Source of the DNA: an uncultured Elusimicrobium sp.
GTDB lineage: Bacteria > Elusimicrobiota > Elusimicrobia > Elusimicrobiales > Elusimicrobiaceae
Assembly: GCA_947170005.1 (NCBI GenBank)
Contig: CAMVRX010000003.1
Location: 1-42,771, forward strand
Length of the DNA: 42,771 nucleotides
Direction of reading: 5' to 3'
The notes under the pieces are model-generated. The model was not told where the DNA came from. It saw only the letters and a program-made list of their open reading frames with translations, and did not search any database. The position numbers and the translations under genes are program-made. Positions within the stretch are counted from its first letter, which is position 1. Each line of letters opens with the position of its first letter. Positions 25,068 through 33,008 of this stretch are shown piece after piece.

Positions 25068-25305
25068 TTGGGGTTTTTAGGAAAAACAAAACGGCTCATT
25101 TGCTCTGTGGACAGTCAAGCGCACAAAACAAACAGCCGTAGTTTGCCCCCTTACGAGGGCAAACATTCGGCACAACTCACCGGGCTCATGACTTCCCGCT
25201 AAGTTATGCCTTAAATTAGGCTGTTCTTAGGGTTGACTGTCGATTCGCTTACGCAAACCGCATCCTTACGGATTTCCTAAAAACCAATTTCAAATTTTCT
25301 ACTAC
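25068..25305 (-). ncRNA. structured pilin leader RNA (PilL element) copy 4, most divergent
   Basis: Leader of pilin 5. P1 reads TTGGTTTTTAGGA pairing with TCCTAAAAACCCCAA (25273-25287 with 25068-25081), a changed sequence that still pairs. P2 is ATCC-GTAA-GGAT and P3 is GGTTTGC-GTAA-GCGAATC. P4 pairs GACAGTCAA (25233-25241) with TTGACTGTC (25110-25118). P5 is AACAGCC/GGCTGTT. P6 is GGCATAACT...AGTTGTGCC with an inner CGGG/CCCG but without the CCTTCGAAA loop. GAATG follows, then P7 GTTTGCCC/GGGCAAAC. The terminator-like hairpin pairs 25122-25139 with 25091-25109 (18 pairs, one bulged G), then TTTTGTTTTT. -10 TATAAT is at 25312-25317. Confidence 0.83.
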
Positions 25306-25356
25306 TCTTTCATTATAACAGTTTTTAGCAAGCCGGCTTAAAATTTTCCGCTACGC

Positions 25357-25388
25357 AAAACCGCCCGGCATTTTGTGTGCCGGGCGGT
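25357..25388 (-). terminator. terminator of choloylglycine-hydrolase-family gene
   Basis: ACCGCCCGGCA / TGCCGGGCGGT followed by TTTTG on the minus strand. The stem arms are the same as the terminator at 24343-24371. Confidence 0.75.
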
Positions 25389-25408
25389 AGATGAATGAAA
25401 CTTTCTAC

Positions 25409-26503
25409 TTAAAAGTGCAACTCGTAGAATTTTTCTTGCTTGACCGGGTCCATTTCCGCTACCGTGTAAGGTACGGTGTCAAAATCAATTTGAGTCAAAT
25501 CAATTTTGCGGATGGCCGAGTTGTACATCGTGCGGTAGTAGAACGTCGGGTGCGTTACGTCACTCACCGCGGTCCACTGCGTAGCACTGGGCATATCCGG
25601 GATTTTCTCGCCGGGGGCGTACTCGGCCCCGATAGGCAAATCAAAGTTATTTAAAATATGAAATGCCTGCGTCACCGCTGCGTATTTATCCGCGGGAACC
25701 GGGGCGGTTTGTGCGTAGAAAAACGCGCGCACCAACCGCGAAGGCGGGGTCAAATCGCCGGGTAGCCCGGTTAAGTTGGTGCCGCCGCCGTACGAGGCCA
25801 AGTTCACTTCGCCCATGGTTTTGGCGGGCGTTTCGCCGCCGGACAAATGAATATAATTATTCAAGTTGGCCTGGTGCCACGGGAACGAAGGCGAGTTGGT
25901 AAACACACGCAGGTTGTTTTCGTATACGTGGCGCTCGCCTTTATCGGTAATTTCCAATACCACGCTGCGCCCGGTAGCATCGCTGATGCGCCAGTGGCCG
26001 GTAGCGTAGTGGCCGTCTTTATCGGGTTTGCCGATAGGGATAATGGCTATTTTTTTAAGGCCTTTTAAGGTCTCGTCCACGGTGGCAAAGTTGGTGAGGA
26101 TATAGCGCACCAGTTCGCCGTCGCTGACGGATTGTTTGCGGTATTTCTTCTCGTACGGGGTTAAGCTGCCCACGCCCGCAAAGTAGAAAATCCCGGCGTT
26201 GAGGCCTTTTTCATTCACGCCTTCGGTGACAAATACCGGTTCAACGGTGCTGGCACCGACGGCCCCGTATTTGTTGACCCACTTATGGCCGTTTTGGCCT
26301 TCGGGGGTAAGCGCGGTGTTTTCCATTCCGCGCGGCATAATGATGAGTTTACTGTTTAAATTGCCGCCTTTCCATTCAATCGTGCGAGCTAAAATCTTGG
26401 TGCCGTCGGCAGCGTCAATCGCAATGCCCGTGCAGGCATTGGCCGGGGTACTTACGGCGGCTACTAAAAGCGCAGCCAACGTAAGAGATACTAGTTTTTT
26501 CAT
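25409..26503 (-). CDS. secreted choloylglycine hydrolase / penicillin V acylase family (Ntn) enzyme
   Basis: This 364-aa linear-amide hydrolase has signal peptide MKKLVSLTLAALLVAAVSTPANA, so that cleavage exposes the catalytic N-terminal Cys of CTGIAI. This is the Gram-negative cluster arrangement, giving a periplasmic or exported enzyme. Other family features are RTIEW (conserved Arg), GAVGAST, VTEGVNEKGLNAG and the NSPSFPWHQANLNNY block (conserved Asn). Members cleave amide bonds of bile-salt conjugates, penicillin V or acyl-homoserine lactones; the substrate cannot be assigned here. Shine-Dalgarno AAAGGAGG is strong. Confidence 0.9.
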   Translation of the reverse strand: MKKLVSLTLAALLVAAVSTPANACTGIAIDAADGTKILARTIEWKGGNLNSKLIIMPRGMENTALTPEGQNGHKWVNKYGAVGASTVEPVFVTEGVNEKGLNAGIFYFAGVGSLTPYEKKYRKQSVSDGELVRYILTNFATVDETLKGLKKIAIIPIGKPDKDGHYATGHWRISDATGRSVVLEITDKGERHVYENNLRVFTNSPSFPWHQANLNNYIHLSGGETPAKTMGEVNLASYGGGTNLTGLPGDLTPPSRLVRAFFYAQTAPVPADKYAAVTQAFHILNNFDLPIGAEYAPGEKIPDMPSATQWTAVSDVTHPTFYYRTMYNSAIRKIDLTQIDFDTVPYTVAEMDPVKQEKFYELHF

Positions 26504-26607
26504 TACAACCTCCTTTTGAGATAGCCTATTAAAGCAAATTTGATGTTTATTTGCACGCGCAAAATAGGGTTAGATATTTTGAACTTGGATTAGTAAGGCA
26601 AATCCAA

Positions 26608-26643
26608 TAAAAACCGCCCCTTGCGGTTAAACAAAGGGCGGTT
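26608..26643 (-). terminator. terminator of three-gene secreted-protein operon
   Basis: AACCGCCC / GGGCGGTT arms with an 18-nt loop, followed on the minus strand by TTTTATT. Confidence 0.7.
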
Positions 26644-26680
26644 ACTATGTTAAGAAAACCCCGCGTTGGACGCGAAAATT

Positions 26681-27514
26681 TTATTTTAAAATTCTAGCAA
26701 AATTTAAATTTACCTTGCGCCCACTTATATGTTGGGGGGCCATATAACGGTCAATGAAGTCCCCAGATATAGTAAACTCATATATCCAGACATAACTAAG
26801 CTTTCTATCAAACTCCACATTTACGTAATAGTGTCCATTGTCTTCATACATACTGCGTATCTCAGAGCCACGGATGTACTTGACAGTCCAAGGTATATGT
26901 TTGTTTATATTAGATACAAAATCTGTATCTCGGTTTATTAGCCGGGCTTGCTCGTGTGCTTGAGTAGCGGCGGCCTGCCGTTCTAAACTTACAATTCGCG
27001 CTTGCAACACAGCCCTTTCATCTGCTTTGGGGGCTTCGGCCTTCTTTGGCTGGTCTTTGGCCTTGGCGGCGGCTTCATCCGCTTGGGCTTTTGCCATTTC
27101 CTCTGCTTTGGCTTTAGCAGCTTGCTCCGCTTTAGCCCGCGCAACTTCGGCAGCTTTGGCCTTAGCAGCTTTCTCTGCGGCGGCTTTAGCTCTAATAACT
27201 TGAGCTTGCAAGACAGCATTTACTCTATTTAATGAATCTCCTATTGCTTTGTGCCGTTCGTTTTGAGCTTGTAAAGCCGCATATTGCTGATTTACCATTT
27301 CTAACTTGACCTTGAGTTCAGCGTTAACCCCCACAAGGCTATCGGCGCGGTGTTCCACGCGTTCTAGTTTTCTTTGGTTTTGCGCATTTTCCGCTTCCAA
27401 AGCAATAACTTTTCCTTCCAAGTGGGCTATTCTTTCGCTTTTAGATTGTGCAAACGTATTAGTTGCACCTAAACAAAATATTTCGACGAATACAGCGAAT
27501 GCTAATTTTTTCAT
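26681..27514 (-). CDS. exported coiled-coil protein, unknown function
   Basis: This 277-aa protein has signal peptide MKKLAFAVFVEIFCLGATNTFAQ. A long heptad-rich coiled coil (residues about 25-110) continues into an Ala/Lys/Glu-rich stretch (KAAEKAAKAKAAEVARAKAEQ...). A compact C-terminal domain of about 75 residues (INKHIPWTVKYIRGSEIRSMYEDNGHYYVNVEFDRKLSYVWIYEF) follows. It starts behind AAGGAG, 27 nt after the previous gene, so it is last in a three-gene operon. The AK-rich helix resembles TolA-like spacers but no TolA domain is visible. I do not recognise the C-terminal domain. Confidence 0.75.
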   Translation of the reverse strand: MKKLAFAVFVEIFCLGATNTFAQSKSERIAHLEGKVIALEAENAQNQRKLERVEHRADSLVGVNAELKVKLEMVNQQYAALQAQNERHKAIGDSLNRVNAVLQAQVIRAKAAAEKAAKAKAAEVARAKAEQAAKAKAEEMAKAQADEAAAKAKDQPKKAEAPKADERAVLQARIVSLERQAAATQAHEQARLINRDTDFVSNINKHIPWTVKYIRGSEIRSMYEDNGHYYVNVEFDRKLSYVWIYEFTISGDFIDRYMAPQHISGRKVNLNFARILK

Positions 27515-27541
27515 TTTAATACTCCTTATACTAAATTGGCC

Positions 27542-28285
27542 TTACATAGCAGGCTTATAGTTGGGTCCGTGTTTAATTCCGTCGCGTACTTTGTAGTAGA
27601 ATTTCTTATGTAACTGTACCCCATTGAGTACGTAAGTAACATCTAAGTTATAACCGAGAGTAATTTTTACAGTAAATTCTACCGTCTGCGTATTGCGCGT
27701 TACTTTAGTTTCCACTATTCTAAAGTTAGGGTCGCTTTGATACATAGAACTGGCCCATTGGCGTGCCTCACTAAATTGGTTAATATCATGGGCAATTTGA
27801 GGGGTCATTAAATACGGTTTGTGGGAATTACTTGCAGTTGCTTGCGGAGCATAATTCCCGGTTCCTTGTTCGGCAGAGCAACTGCCGCCGTTACAATTAC
27901 CTTGTGCACGTGCAGTAACAGGTTGTACGCCCAATTTTGTTAGCAAGTCGTGCATTTGTTTGTTTTCTACCTTTAAACGTCTGTTTTCCCGTGCAATAGG
28001 TAAGTTTGCTTGGTTAGCATACTTTTGGTCGGGGTCAATCTGCGGGTTATCAAAGGCGTCTGGCCCTGCGGTATTTACGAACTCAAGGCCTAAATCTTGT
28101 AATTGTGCCCTCAATTGACGGTTTTCTTCAGCTAGACGTCTTTGGGCATCCAACAGTAAGCGTTTTTCAGTTTGAATATATAACGCTACTTCTTGTTGGT
28201 TGCGAAATTCTCTGTATTGGGCAAACGCACTGGTTGCACCTAAACAAAATACTCCAACGAGTATGGCTAATGCTAGTTTTTTCAT
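27542..28285 (-). CDS. exported protein with coiled coil, unknown function
   Basis: This 247-aa protein has signal peptide MKKLALAILVGVFCLGATSAFAQ, almost the same as that of the next gene (26681-27514), which suggests ancestral duplication of the 5' part. A leucine/glutamine-rich coiled coil (residues about 30-60), a second short one (about 90-110), a Cys-containing linker (GNCNGGSCSA) and a C-terminal beta-rich domain (IVETKVTRNTQTVEFTVKITLGYNLDVTYVLNG) follow. It lies in the middle of the operon, starting 12 nt after the upstream stop. Confidence 0.75.
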   Translation of the reverse strand: MKKLALAILVGVFCLGATSAFAQYREFRNQQEVALYIQTEKRLLLDAQRRLAEENRQLRAQLQDLGLEFVNTAGPDAFDNPQIDPDQKYANQANLPIARENRRLKVENKQMHDLLTKLGVQPVTARAQGNCNGGSCSAEQGTGNYAPQATASNSHKPYLMTPQIAHDINQFSEARQWASSMYQSDPNFRIVETKVTRNTQTVEFTVKITLGYNLDVTYVLNGVQLHKKFYYKVRDGIKHGPNYKPAM

Positions 28286-28297
28286 TTTTTTACTCCT

Positions 28298-29842
28298 TTA
28301 TAAATTTAATTTGTAAGATAATGGGTCCGTTAGCAATTCCACATCGGCACGTTTTACCAAATGCGGGTTTTCGTATTCCCCGTCGGCTTTAAATACAACG
28401 TATTCTTCCGGTGTAATGGGGATTCGATTTAAAGGGCCGGGCACTTCTAAAAATAACCCTCTTTTTAGTGGAATTTCATAAATTCTGCCTGCTTCATTAG
28501 TTTTTAGATATTTGGCACGCGGGAACACCTTTAATTGCGGGTCAATATAATAAAAATAAAACGCTTTAACCATTCTTGCCAATTTATCGGTGTCTTTATA
28601 GACCACGTCTGCTATTTCTACCTTACTCCAATAATAGTCAAACAATCCGTTCGCGCGGTCTTTCTCAATAGATTCTTGTTCTCTTTTTAGTAGCTGTTGA
28701 AAAGCCGCTTTGGTTTCCATCTGCGGGTGTAATACTTCATCTTGTAGTTGCTGTCTTTGTTCAAATACCTGCGGCAAAACACGACTTTTTTGCAGGTAAA
28801 TTTCCCACCTTTGTTGCCTTCTTTCGCTTATTATCTTTTCTTTAAAATAAGTCCAAACATCTTTGTAGGTTGGATGTGGGTTTCCACCTTTGTATGCGCC
28901 TTGTGCTTTATTAACAAAAATTTCCTCATCTGTTTTGTCAAAGACTGCGGCAAAAAGTGCGACATCCATTCCCGCATTATTAATTTGATTGTTCTCTGCG
29001 ATATCAAAAATCTCATTCTTTAACGCTTCATTCTCCATAAAGGGCAACGGACTCTTTTTACTTTGAGCTATAGTTTTTGCATTTTGTAACTCTTGCTGAG
29101 GCAATACTTGTGCATTTCTTATCCGCTTAGGCAAGGATGTGCCGTACAACTTTTGAAGCATATAAATATCAGCGGCTAGGGCCCATTCTTCAAACGCATT
29201 TCCATGCGGGGGTTTGTTTACGCCGGATAAATAATCAAGATCTTCTTTGTTGGGGAGCATAGGGTCTGCACCATATCTATCTTGCCAAGATTGTAACTTC
29301 CTTCCCACCGAAGATATGAAAGTGTTGGTGTGCCAAAAAAGAGAGCGTAGTTGTATTTGTTCTTCCGGGCTTAAGTTTCCTTTTCTATCTTCTAACAAAA
29401 GGCGGTGATAAGCAAGCCAGGTAACCTTAACATCCGGTATGTGTCCTCTATAGCTTGTTGGAATTTTTCCGTCTTGCTGTATGTTTTGTTGTACCCGTAA
29501 CAAAGATCTATTTACTAAGTCGGCACGGTCAGTAAGCCGTACAGGGACCAATTTGGATATATCCACTTGCGGGTGCAAGGCTTCGGCTTTTACACGTTCT
29601 AACGATAAAACCGCCGTAGCTGTTGGAATGTTAGCGGCAGGAGCATAAGGGGTTAATTGCGCCCCTAAAGTGGCGCGGGCTATCTGTCTTTCTACCTGTG
29701 CGCTTACAGCGGACGTAACGGCAGCTGGAGCTTTTGAAGAAAGTGCCCCCGTTAATCCTTTAACTAGGTTCTTTTGAGCATAGACAGACGGTGCAGTCAA
29801 GCACATCATCCCTACAAGTATGGCTATGGTTCTTTTTTTCAT
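28298..29842 (-). CDS. large exported protein, unknown function
   Basis: This 514-aa protein has signal peptide MKKRTIAILVGMMCLTAPSVYAQ. The mature part is helix-rich and charged, with an N-terminal Ala-rich segment, LHPQVDISKLVP and later LHPQMETKAAF. No catalytic motif is evident. First gene of the three-gene operon; the start follows AAGGAC. Codons are more AT-rich than in the neighbouring housekeeping genes, hinting at recent gain or low expression. I do not recognise the family. Confidence 0.75.
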   Translation of the reverse strand: MKKRTIAILVGMMCLTAPSVYAQKNLVKGLTGALSSKAPAAVTSAVSAQVERQIARATLGAQLTPYAPAANIPTATAVLSLERVKAEALHPQVDISKLVPVRLTDRADLVNRSLLRVQQNIQQDGKIPTSYRGHIPDVKVTWLAYHRLLLEDRKGNLSPEEQIQLRSLFWHTNTFISSVGRKLQSWQDRYGADPMLPNKEDLDYLSGVNKPPHGNAFEEWALAADIYMLQKLYGTSLPKRIRNAQVLPQQELQNAKTIAQSKKSPLPFMENEALKNEIFDIAENNQINNAGMDVALFAAVFDKTDEEIFVNKAQGAYKGGNPHPTYKDVWTYFKEKIISERRQQRWEIYLQKSRVLPQVFEQRQQLQDEVLHPQMETKAAFQQLLKREQESIEKDRANGLFDYYWSKVEIADVVYKDTDKLARMVKAFYFYYIDPQLKVFPRAKYLKTNEAGRIYEIPLKRGLFLEVPGPLNRIPITPEEYVVFKADGEYENPHLVKRADVELLTDPLSYKLNL

Positions 29843-29902
29843 TTTAATAGTCCTTATACAACAGAATATACTCTCATTTTAACTTATGGATTGCCAAGAA
29901 CA

Positions 29903-29924
29903 CCATAGGCCAAAAGGCCTATGG
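29903..29924. repeat. short perfect stem-loop between divergent genes
   Basis: CCATAGGCC-AAAA-GGCCTATGG is a perfect 9-bp hairpin without a T-run on either side, so it is probably not a terminator. Confidence 0.55.
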
Positions 29925-30012
29925 TCAGCTAGGACTTCGGCCGTTTGATACAGGTGCCGTTTTTAGAGTTAAAAATTATAGAATATATATATCCCCGCAA
30001 AAGGAGCGTTTT

Positions 30013-31938
30013 ATGAAAAATTTTGGATTTGTAAAAGTAGCCGCCGCCGTACCTGCCGTCAAGGTGGGCGACGTGGCCTTTAACGCCGCGCAAATGCTGG
30101 CACAAATTAAACAGGCCGCGCAAGCAGGTGTGCGGGGGGTGGTCTTCCCGGAGTTGGGGCTGACCGGCTATACCTGCGGCGATTTATTTTTGAAACCCAC
30201 TTTATTGGATGCGGCCGAGCGGGAACTTTCCAAACTGCTCACGCAAACCCAAAATTTGGACATTGTATTTATGGTCGGGCTGCCGGTGCGTGCCGGGGCG
30301 GTGCTACTCAATGCGGCGGCCGTTTGCTACAAAGGCCAAATTTGCGGTGTGGTACCCAAAACATATTTGCCCAATTATAACGAGTTTTACGAAAGCCGTT
30401 GGTTTGTGCGTGCGCTGGCCTTTAGCGGCGAAACAGTAACCTTGTGCGGTCAAACCGTACCCGCGGGGACGGACTTGCTGTTTAAGGCAGGCGGATACAC
30501 GTTTGGCGTGGAAATTTGCGAGGATGTATGGGCCACGGTGCCGCCGTCTAGCCAGGCAGTTTTGCAAGGGGCCGAAATTATTTTTAACTTGTCGGCCAGT
30601 AATGCGCTGGTGGGTAAACATGCCTATGTACGCCAGTTGGTAGCCCAGCAATCGGCCCGCGGAATTTGCGGATATGTGTATGGTTCGTGCGGGTTTGGCG
30701 AGTCCACCACCGACGTAGTGTTTGGGGCCAATGCGCTCATTTTTGAGAACGGGGTGGAACTGGCCCACTCGCGCCGGTTTGATTTTAAGCCGCAACTCAT
30801 CTGTGCGGAAATTGACGTAGAACACGTGCGCAACGAACGGCTGAGAAACACTTCCTTCCGTACGGACAGTGCGCTGGAAACGGCGGCCCCGTACGAGGTG
30901 ATTGATTTACAGCAACCCGTGGCGGAAGTGAAAAAACTCACACGCCCGGTATCGCCGCTGCCGTTTGTGCCCCATGGGGAAGAACTGGACGAGCGGTGTG
31001 AGGAAATTTTTAATATCCAAGTTACCGGGTTGGCGACACGTCTGTTGGCCGCGCAGGCTAAAACGGCCGTGGTGGGGATTTCGGGCGGATTGGATTCCAC
31101 CCTGGCCCTGCTGGTGGCGGTGCGCACGTTTGACAAACTGGGCTGGCCGCGTAAACGAATTTTAGGTGTGACCATGCCCGGATTTGGCACGACGGACCGC
31201 ACGTACAAAAATGCACTTAGCTTGATGAAAAAATTGGGGGTAACTGTTCAAGAAATTTCCATTAAAAAAGCGTGCGAACAGCATTTTAAGGATATCGGCC
31301 ACGATGTTAAAAAACACGATACCACGTATGAAAACGCCCAGGCACGCGAACGGACCCAAATTTTAATGGATGTAGCCAACCGCACGGGCGGAATAGTAGT
31401 GGGGACGGGGGATTTGTCCGAACTGGCCTTGGGGTGGTGCACGTACAGTGGGGACCATATATCTATGTACGGGGTCAATGCGGGGGTGCCTAAGACGTTG
31501 GTGAAATCGCTGGTGGAGTGGGTGGCTGCCCATGAAACGACAGACAAACAAACACAACGGGTACTGGCAGACGTAGTGGCTACCCCGATTAGCCCCGAAT
31601 TACTGCCCGCCGATAAAAAGGGCCGCATTGCCCAAAAAACCGAAGATTTGGTGGGGCCGTACGCCCTGCATGATTTCTTCTTATATTACTTAATATACAG
31701 CGGGTTTGGGCCGCAAAAAGTGTTGTTTTTGGCTGCACACGCGTTTGCCGGGCAATTTAAGCCGGTGGAAATTAAAAAATGGCTGGGCGTATTTATCAAG
31801 CGGTTTTTTGCGCAACAGTTCAAGCGCTCCTGCATGCCCGACGGGCCGAAAGTAGGGAGTGTGTCGCTCTCGCCGCGAGGGGATTGGCGCATGCCCAGCG
31901 ACGGCAGTGCAGCCGCGTGGCTAAAAGAGTTGGAGTAG
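30013..31938 (+). CDS. nadE: glutamine-dependent NAD+ synthetase
   Basis: This 641-aa two-domain enzyme makes NAD+ from deamido-NAD+, ATP and glutamine. The N-terminal nitrilase-like glutaminase domain shows the catalytic triad regions FPELGLTGYTCGDLF (Glu), VPKTYLPNYNEFYESRWF (Lys) and VEICEDVW (Cys). The C-terminal synthetase domain has the ATP-pyrophosphatase loop SGGLDSTLAL, then GTGDLSELALGWCTYSGDHISMYGVNAGVPKTLVK. Length and order match the large bacterial form. AAAGGAG precedes the ATG; a strong terminator follows. Confidence 0.97.
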   Translation: MKNFGFVKVAAAVPAVKVGDVAFNAAQMLAQIKQAAQAGVRGVVFPELGLTGYTCGDLFLKPTLLDAAERELSKLLTQTQNLDIVFMVGLPVRAGAVLLNAAAVCYKGQICGVVPKTYLPNYNEFYESRWFVRALAFSGETVTLCGQTVPAGTDLLFKAGGYTFGVEICEDVWATVPPSSQAVLQGAEIIFNLSASNALVGKHAYVRQLVAQQSARGICGYVYGSCGFGESTTDVVFGANALIFENGVELAHSRRFDFKPQLICAEIDVEHVRNERLRNTSFRTDSALETAAPYEVIDLQQPVAEVKKLTRPVSPLPFVPHGEELDERCEEIFNIQVTGLATRLLAAQAKTAVVGISGGLDSTLALLVAVRTFDKLGWPRKRILGVTMPGFGTTDRTYKNALSLMKKLGVTVQEISIKKACEQHFKDIGHDVKKHDTTYENAQARERTQILMDVANRTGGIVVGTGDLSELALGWCTYSGDHISMYGVNAGVPKTLVKSLVEWVAAHETTDKQTQRVLADVVATPISPELLPADKKGRIAQKTEDLVGPYALHDFFLYYLIYSGFGPQKVLFLAAHAFAGQFKPVEIKKWLGVFIKRFFAQQFKRSCMPDGPKVGSVSLSPRGDWRMPSDGSAAAWLKELE

Positions 31939-31959
31939 AGGTTTATTCTTTGTGTAGAA

Positions 31960-31995
31960 AGGAACTCCCGGAGAATGCTTGGGAGTTCTTTTTTT
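31960..31995 (+). terminator. intrinsic terminator after nadE
   Basis: GAACTCCC / GGGAGTTC stem followed by seven T, ending 14 nt before the -10 box of the next pilin leader. Confidence 0.9.
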
Positions 31996-32006
31996 GTAAA
32001 CGATTT

Positions 32007-32022
32007 TGCTATAATGTAGGTA
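32007..32022 (+). promoter_or_regulatory. extended -10 promoter of pilin leader copy 5
   Basis: TGC-TATAAT (-10 at 32010-32015), GTAGGT, then ACAATTT with predicted +1 at A32022. Confidence 0.65.
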
Positions 32023-32258
32023 CAATTTTATCTGTTTTTGGAAGCGTTTAAGAAACGCAGCGCCTTTTGTAAAGGGCACAATTCAGGTTCAAAGACAGCT
32101 GTTATTAGGTACAAAATAATGTTTTTTCGCGAACTCATTATTTTGTACCGAGAGTTTACCGTGAAAACGGTGAACCACGGCTGTTGTAGTTGGGTTACCT
32201 GAATTGGCTCAAATGCAACTGCCGTTTTTATGTGCATTTCTCCAAAGCAGGTAGATTG
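32022..32258 (+). ncRNA. structured pilin leader RNA (PilL element) copy 5
   Basis: Leader of pilin 6. P1 has TCTGTTTTTGGA paired less perfectly with TCCAAAGCAGGTAGA. P2 is GCGTTT-AAG-AAACGC. P3 is GCCTTT/AAAGGGC. P4 pairs CAATTCAGGT (32079-32088) with ACCTGAATTG (32197-32206). P5 is ACAGC/GCTGT. P6 is a perfect 14-bp GGTACAAAATAATG (32108-32121) with CATTATTTTGTACC (32136-32149), then GAGAGTTT. P7 is ACCGT/ACGGT. The terminator-like hairpin spans 32177-32225 (ACGGC, GTTGTA and TTGGGTT against GGCTCAA, TGCAAC and GCCGT), then TTTTT. A further hairpin (GTCAGGT/ACCTGAC, 32271-32288) separates the leader from the ribosome binding site. Confidence 0.83.
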
Positions 32259-32302
32259 AATTTCACGTGGGTCAGGTGTGAACCTGACAAATAGGAGAAA
32301 AA

Positions 32303-32959
32303 ATGAAAAAAGAAAATGCAGTTGTAAAAAATGACGGCATCCTGAGCTTGACTCAGGACCTTCAACGCCAGTCATTGCCGTTATGCTTGTGTAACAGCGT
32401 GCGTGGAAGATGGCAGATCAAGTCTGCCATGACGTCTTTATATCGCCGCGCATTCACTCTCATTGAACTTTTGGTAGTGGTACTCATCATTGGTATTTTG
32501 GCGGCGGTGGCGGTGCCGCAATACCAAAAAGCAGTGGAAAAATCACGCGCGGCAGAAGCCATGCAAATACTTAAAAGTCTGCGTGATGCGCAAGCATTGT
32601 GCATACTGGAGCACGGAGCATCAAGCGATGCTTGCGGTTGGGGAGACGGTGGAACGCAAGGGATAGGAGAACTGTTTGATAATATATCCGTTGACATCCC
32701 AGGCGAAATAGTTGCAACTCCTTTTGACGGAGACGGCATACAAACCAAGTATTTTCAATATGGTGTTATAAGCATTGATGACGATGTAGCAGATCTCTGC
32801 GCAAGCCGTTCCATATCTTCTGATGACGGATACACAATATGTACCAGTGCTAACCCTAATGGAGGTGTATATTATAATCAGTTTATTTGTACACATAACA
32901 CTGCCCAATGGTGTCCTTCTCTGGGTTTCAAGCAGTCGGGAAGTAAGTGGATTTTATGA
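32303..32959 (+). CDS. type IV pilin-like protein (copy 6)
   Basis: This 218-aa prepilin has a leader of about 49 residues ending SLYRRA before FTLIELLVVVLIIGILAAVAVPQYQKAVEKSRAAEA; the residue before Phe is Ala, as in copy 1. The leader holds translated palindromes, including ATGGCAGA-TCAAG-TCTGCCAT. The ATG follows TAGGAGAAAAA. The mature region is Cys-rich (ALCILEHGASSDACGWG, VADLCASR, YTICTSAN, FICTHNTAQWCPSLG), suggesting disulfide-stabilised loops. A bidirectional terminator follows immediately. Confidence 0.9.
   Translation: MKKENAVVKNDGILSLTQDLQRQSLPLCLCNSVRGRWQIKSAMTSLYRRAFTLIELLVVVLIIGILAAVAVPQYQKAVEKSRAAEAMQILKSLRDAQALCILEHGASSDACGWGDGGTQGIGELFDNISVDIPGEIVATPFDGDGIQTKYFQYGVISIDDDVADLCASRSISSDDGYTICTSANPNGGVYYNQFICTHNTAQWCPSLGFKQSGSKWIL
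32339..32440 (+). repeat. palindromic segments inside prepilin 6 leader
   Basis: TCCTGAG-CTTGA-CTCAGGA and ATGGCAGA-TCAAG-TCTGCCAT are read through in frame between the start codon and the processing site. Confidence 0.7.
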
Positions 32960-32960
32960 C

Positions 32961-32995
32961 AAAATTCCCGGTGTTTACAAAACACCGGGAATTTC
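32961..32995. terminator. bidirectional intrinsic terminator
   Basis: AAATTCCCGGTGTTT / AAACACCGGGAATTT is a perfect 15-bp stem with a 3-nt loop between the convergent pilin 6 and phoH-like gene. Confidence 0.85.
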
Positions 32996-33008
32996 TAAAC
33001 TAACTTGC

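Noticed and set aside
32022-32258. T-box, c-di-GMP (GEMM) riboswitch or similar known leader.
   Set aside because: No T-box consensus is seen, and the element is much larger than the roughly 100-nt c-di-GMP aptamers sometimes found before pilin genes, without their tetraloop-receptor layout as far as I can see. A covariance search would be decisive.
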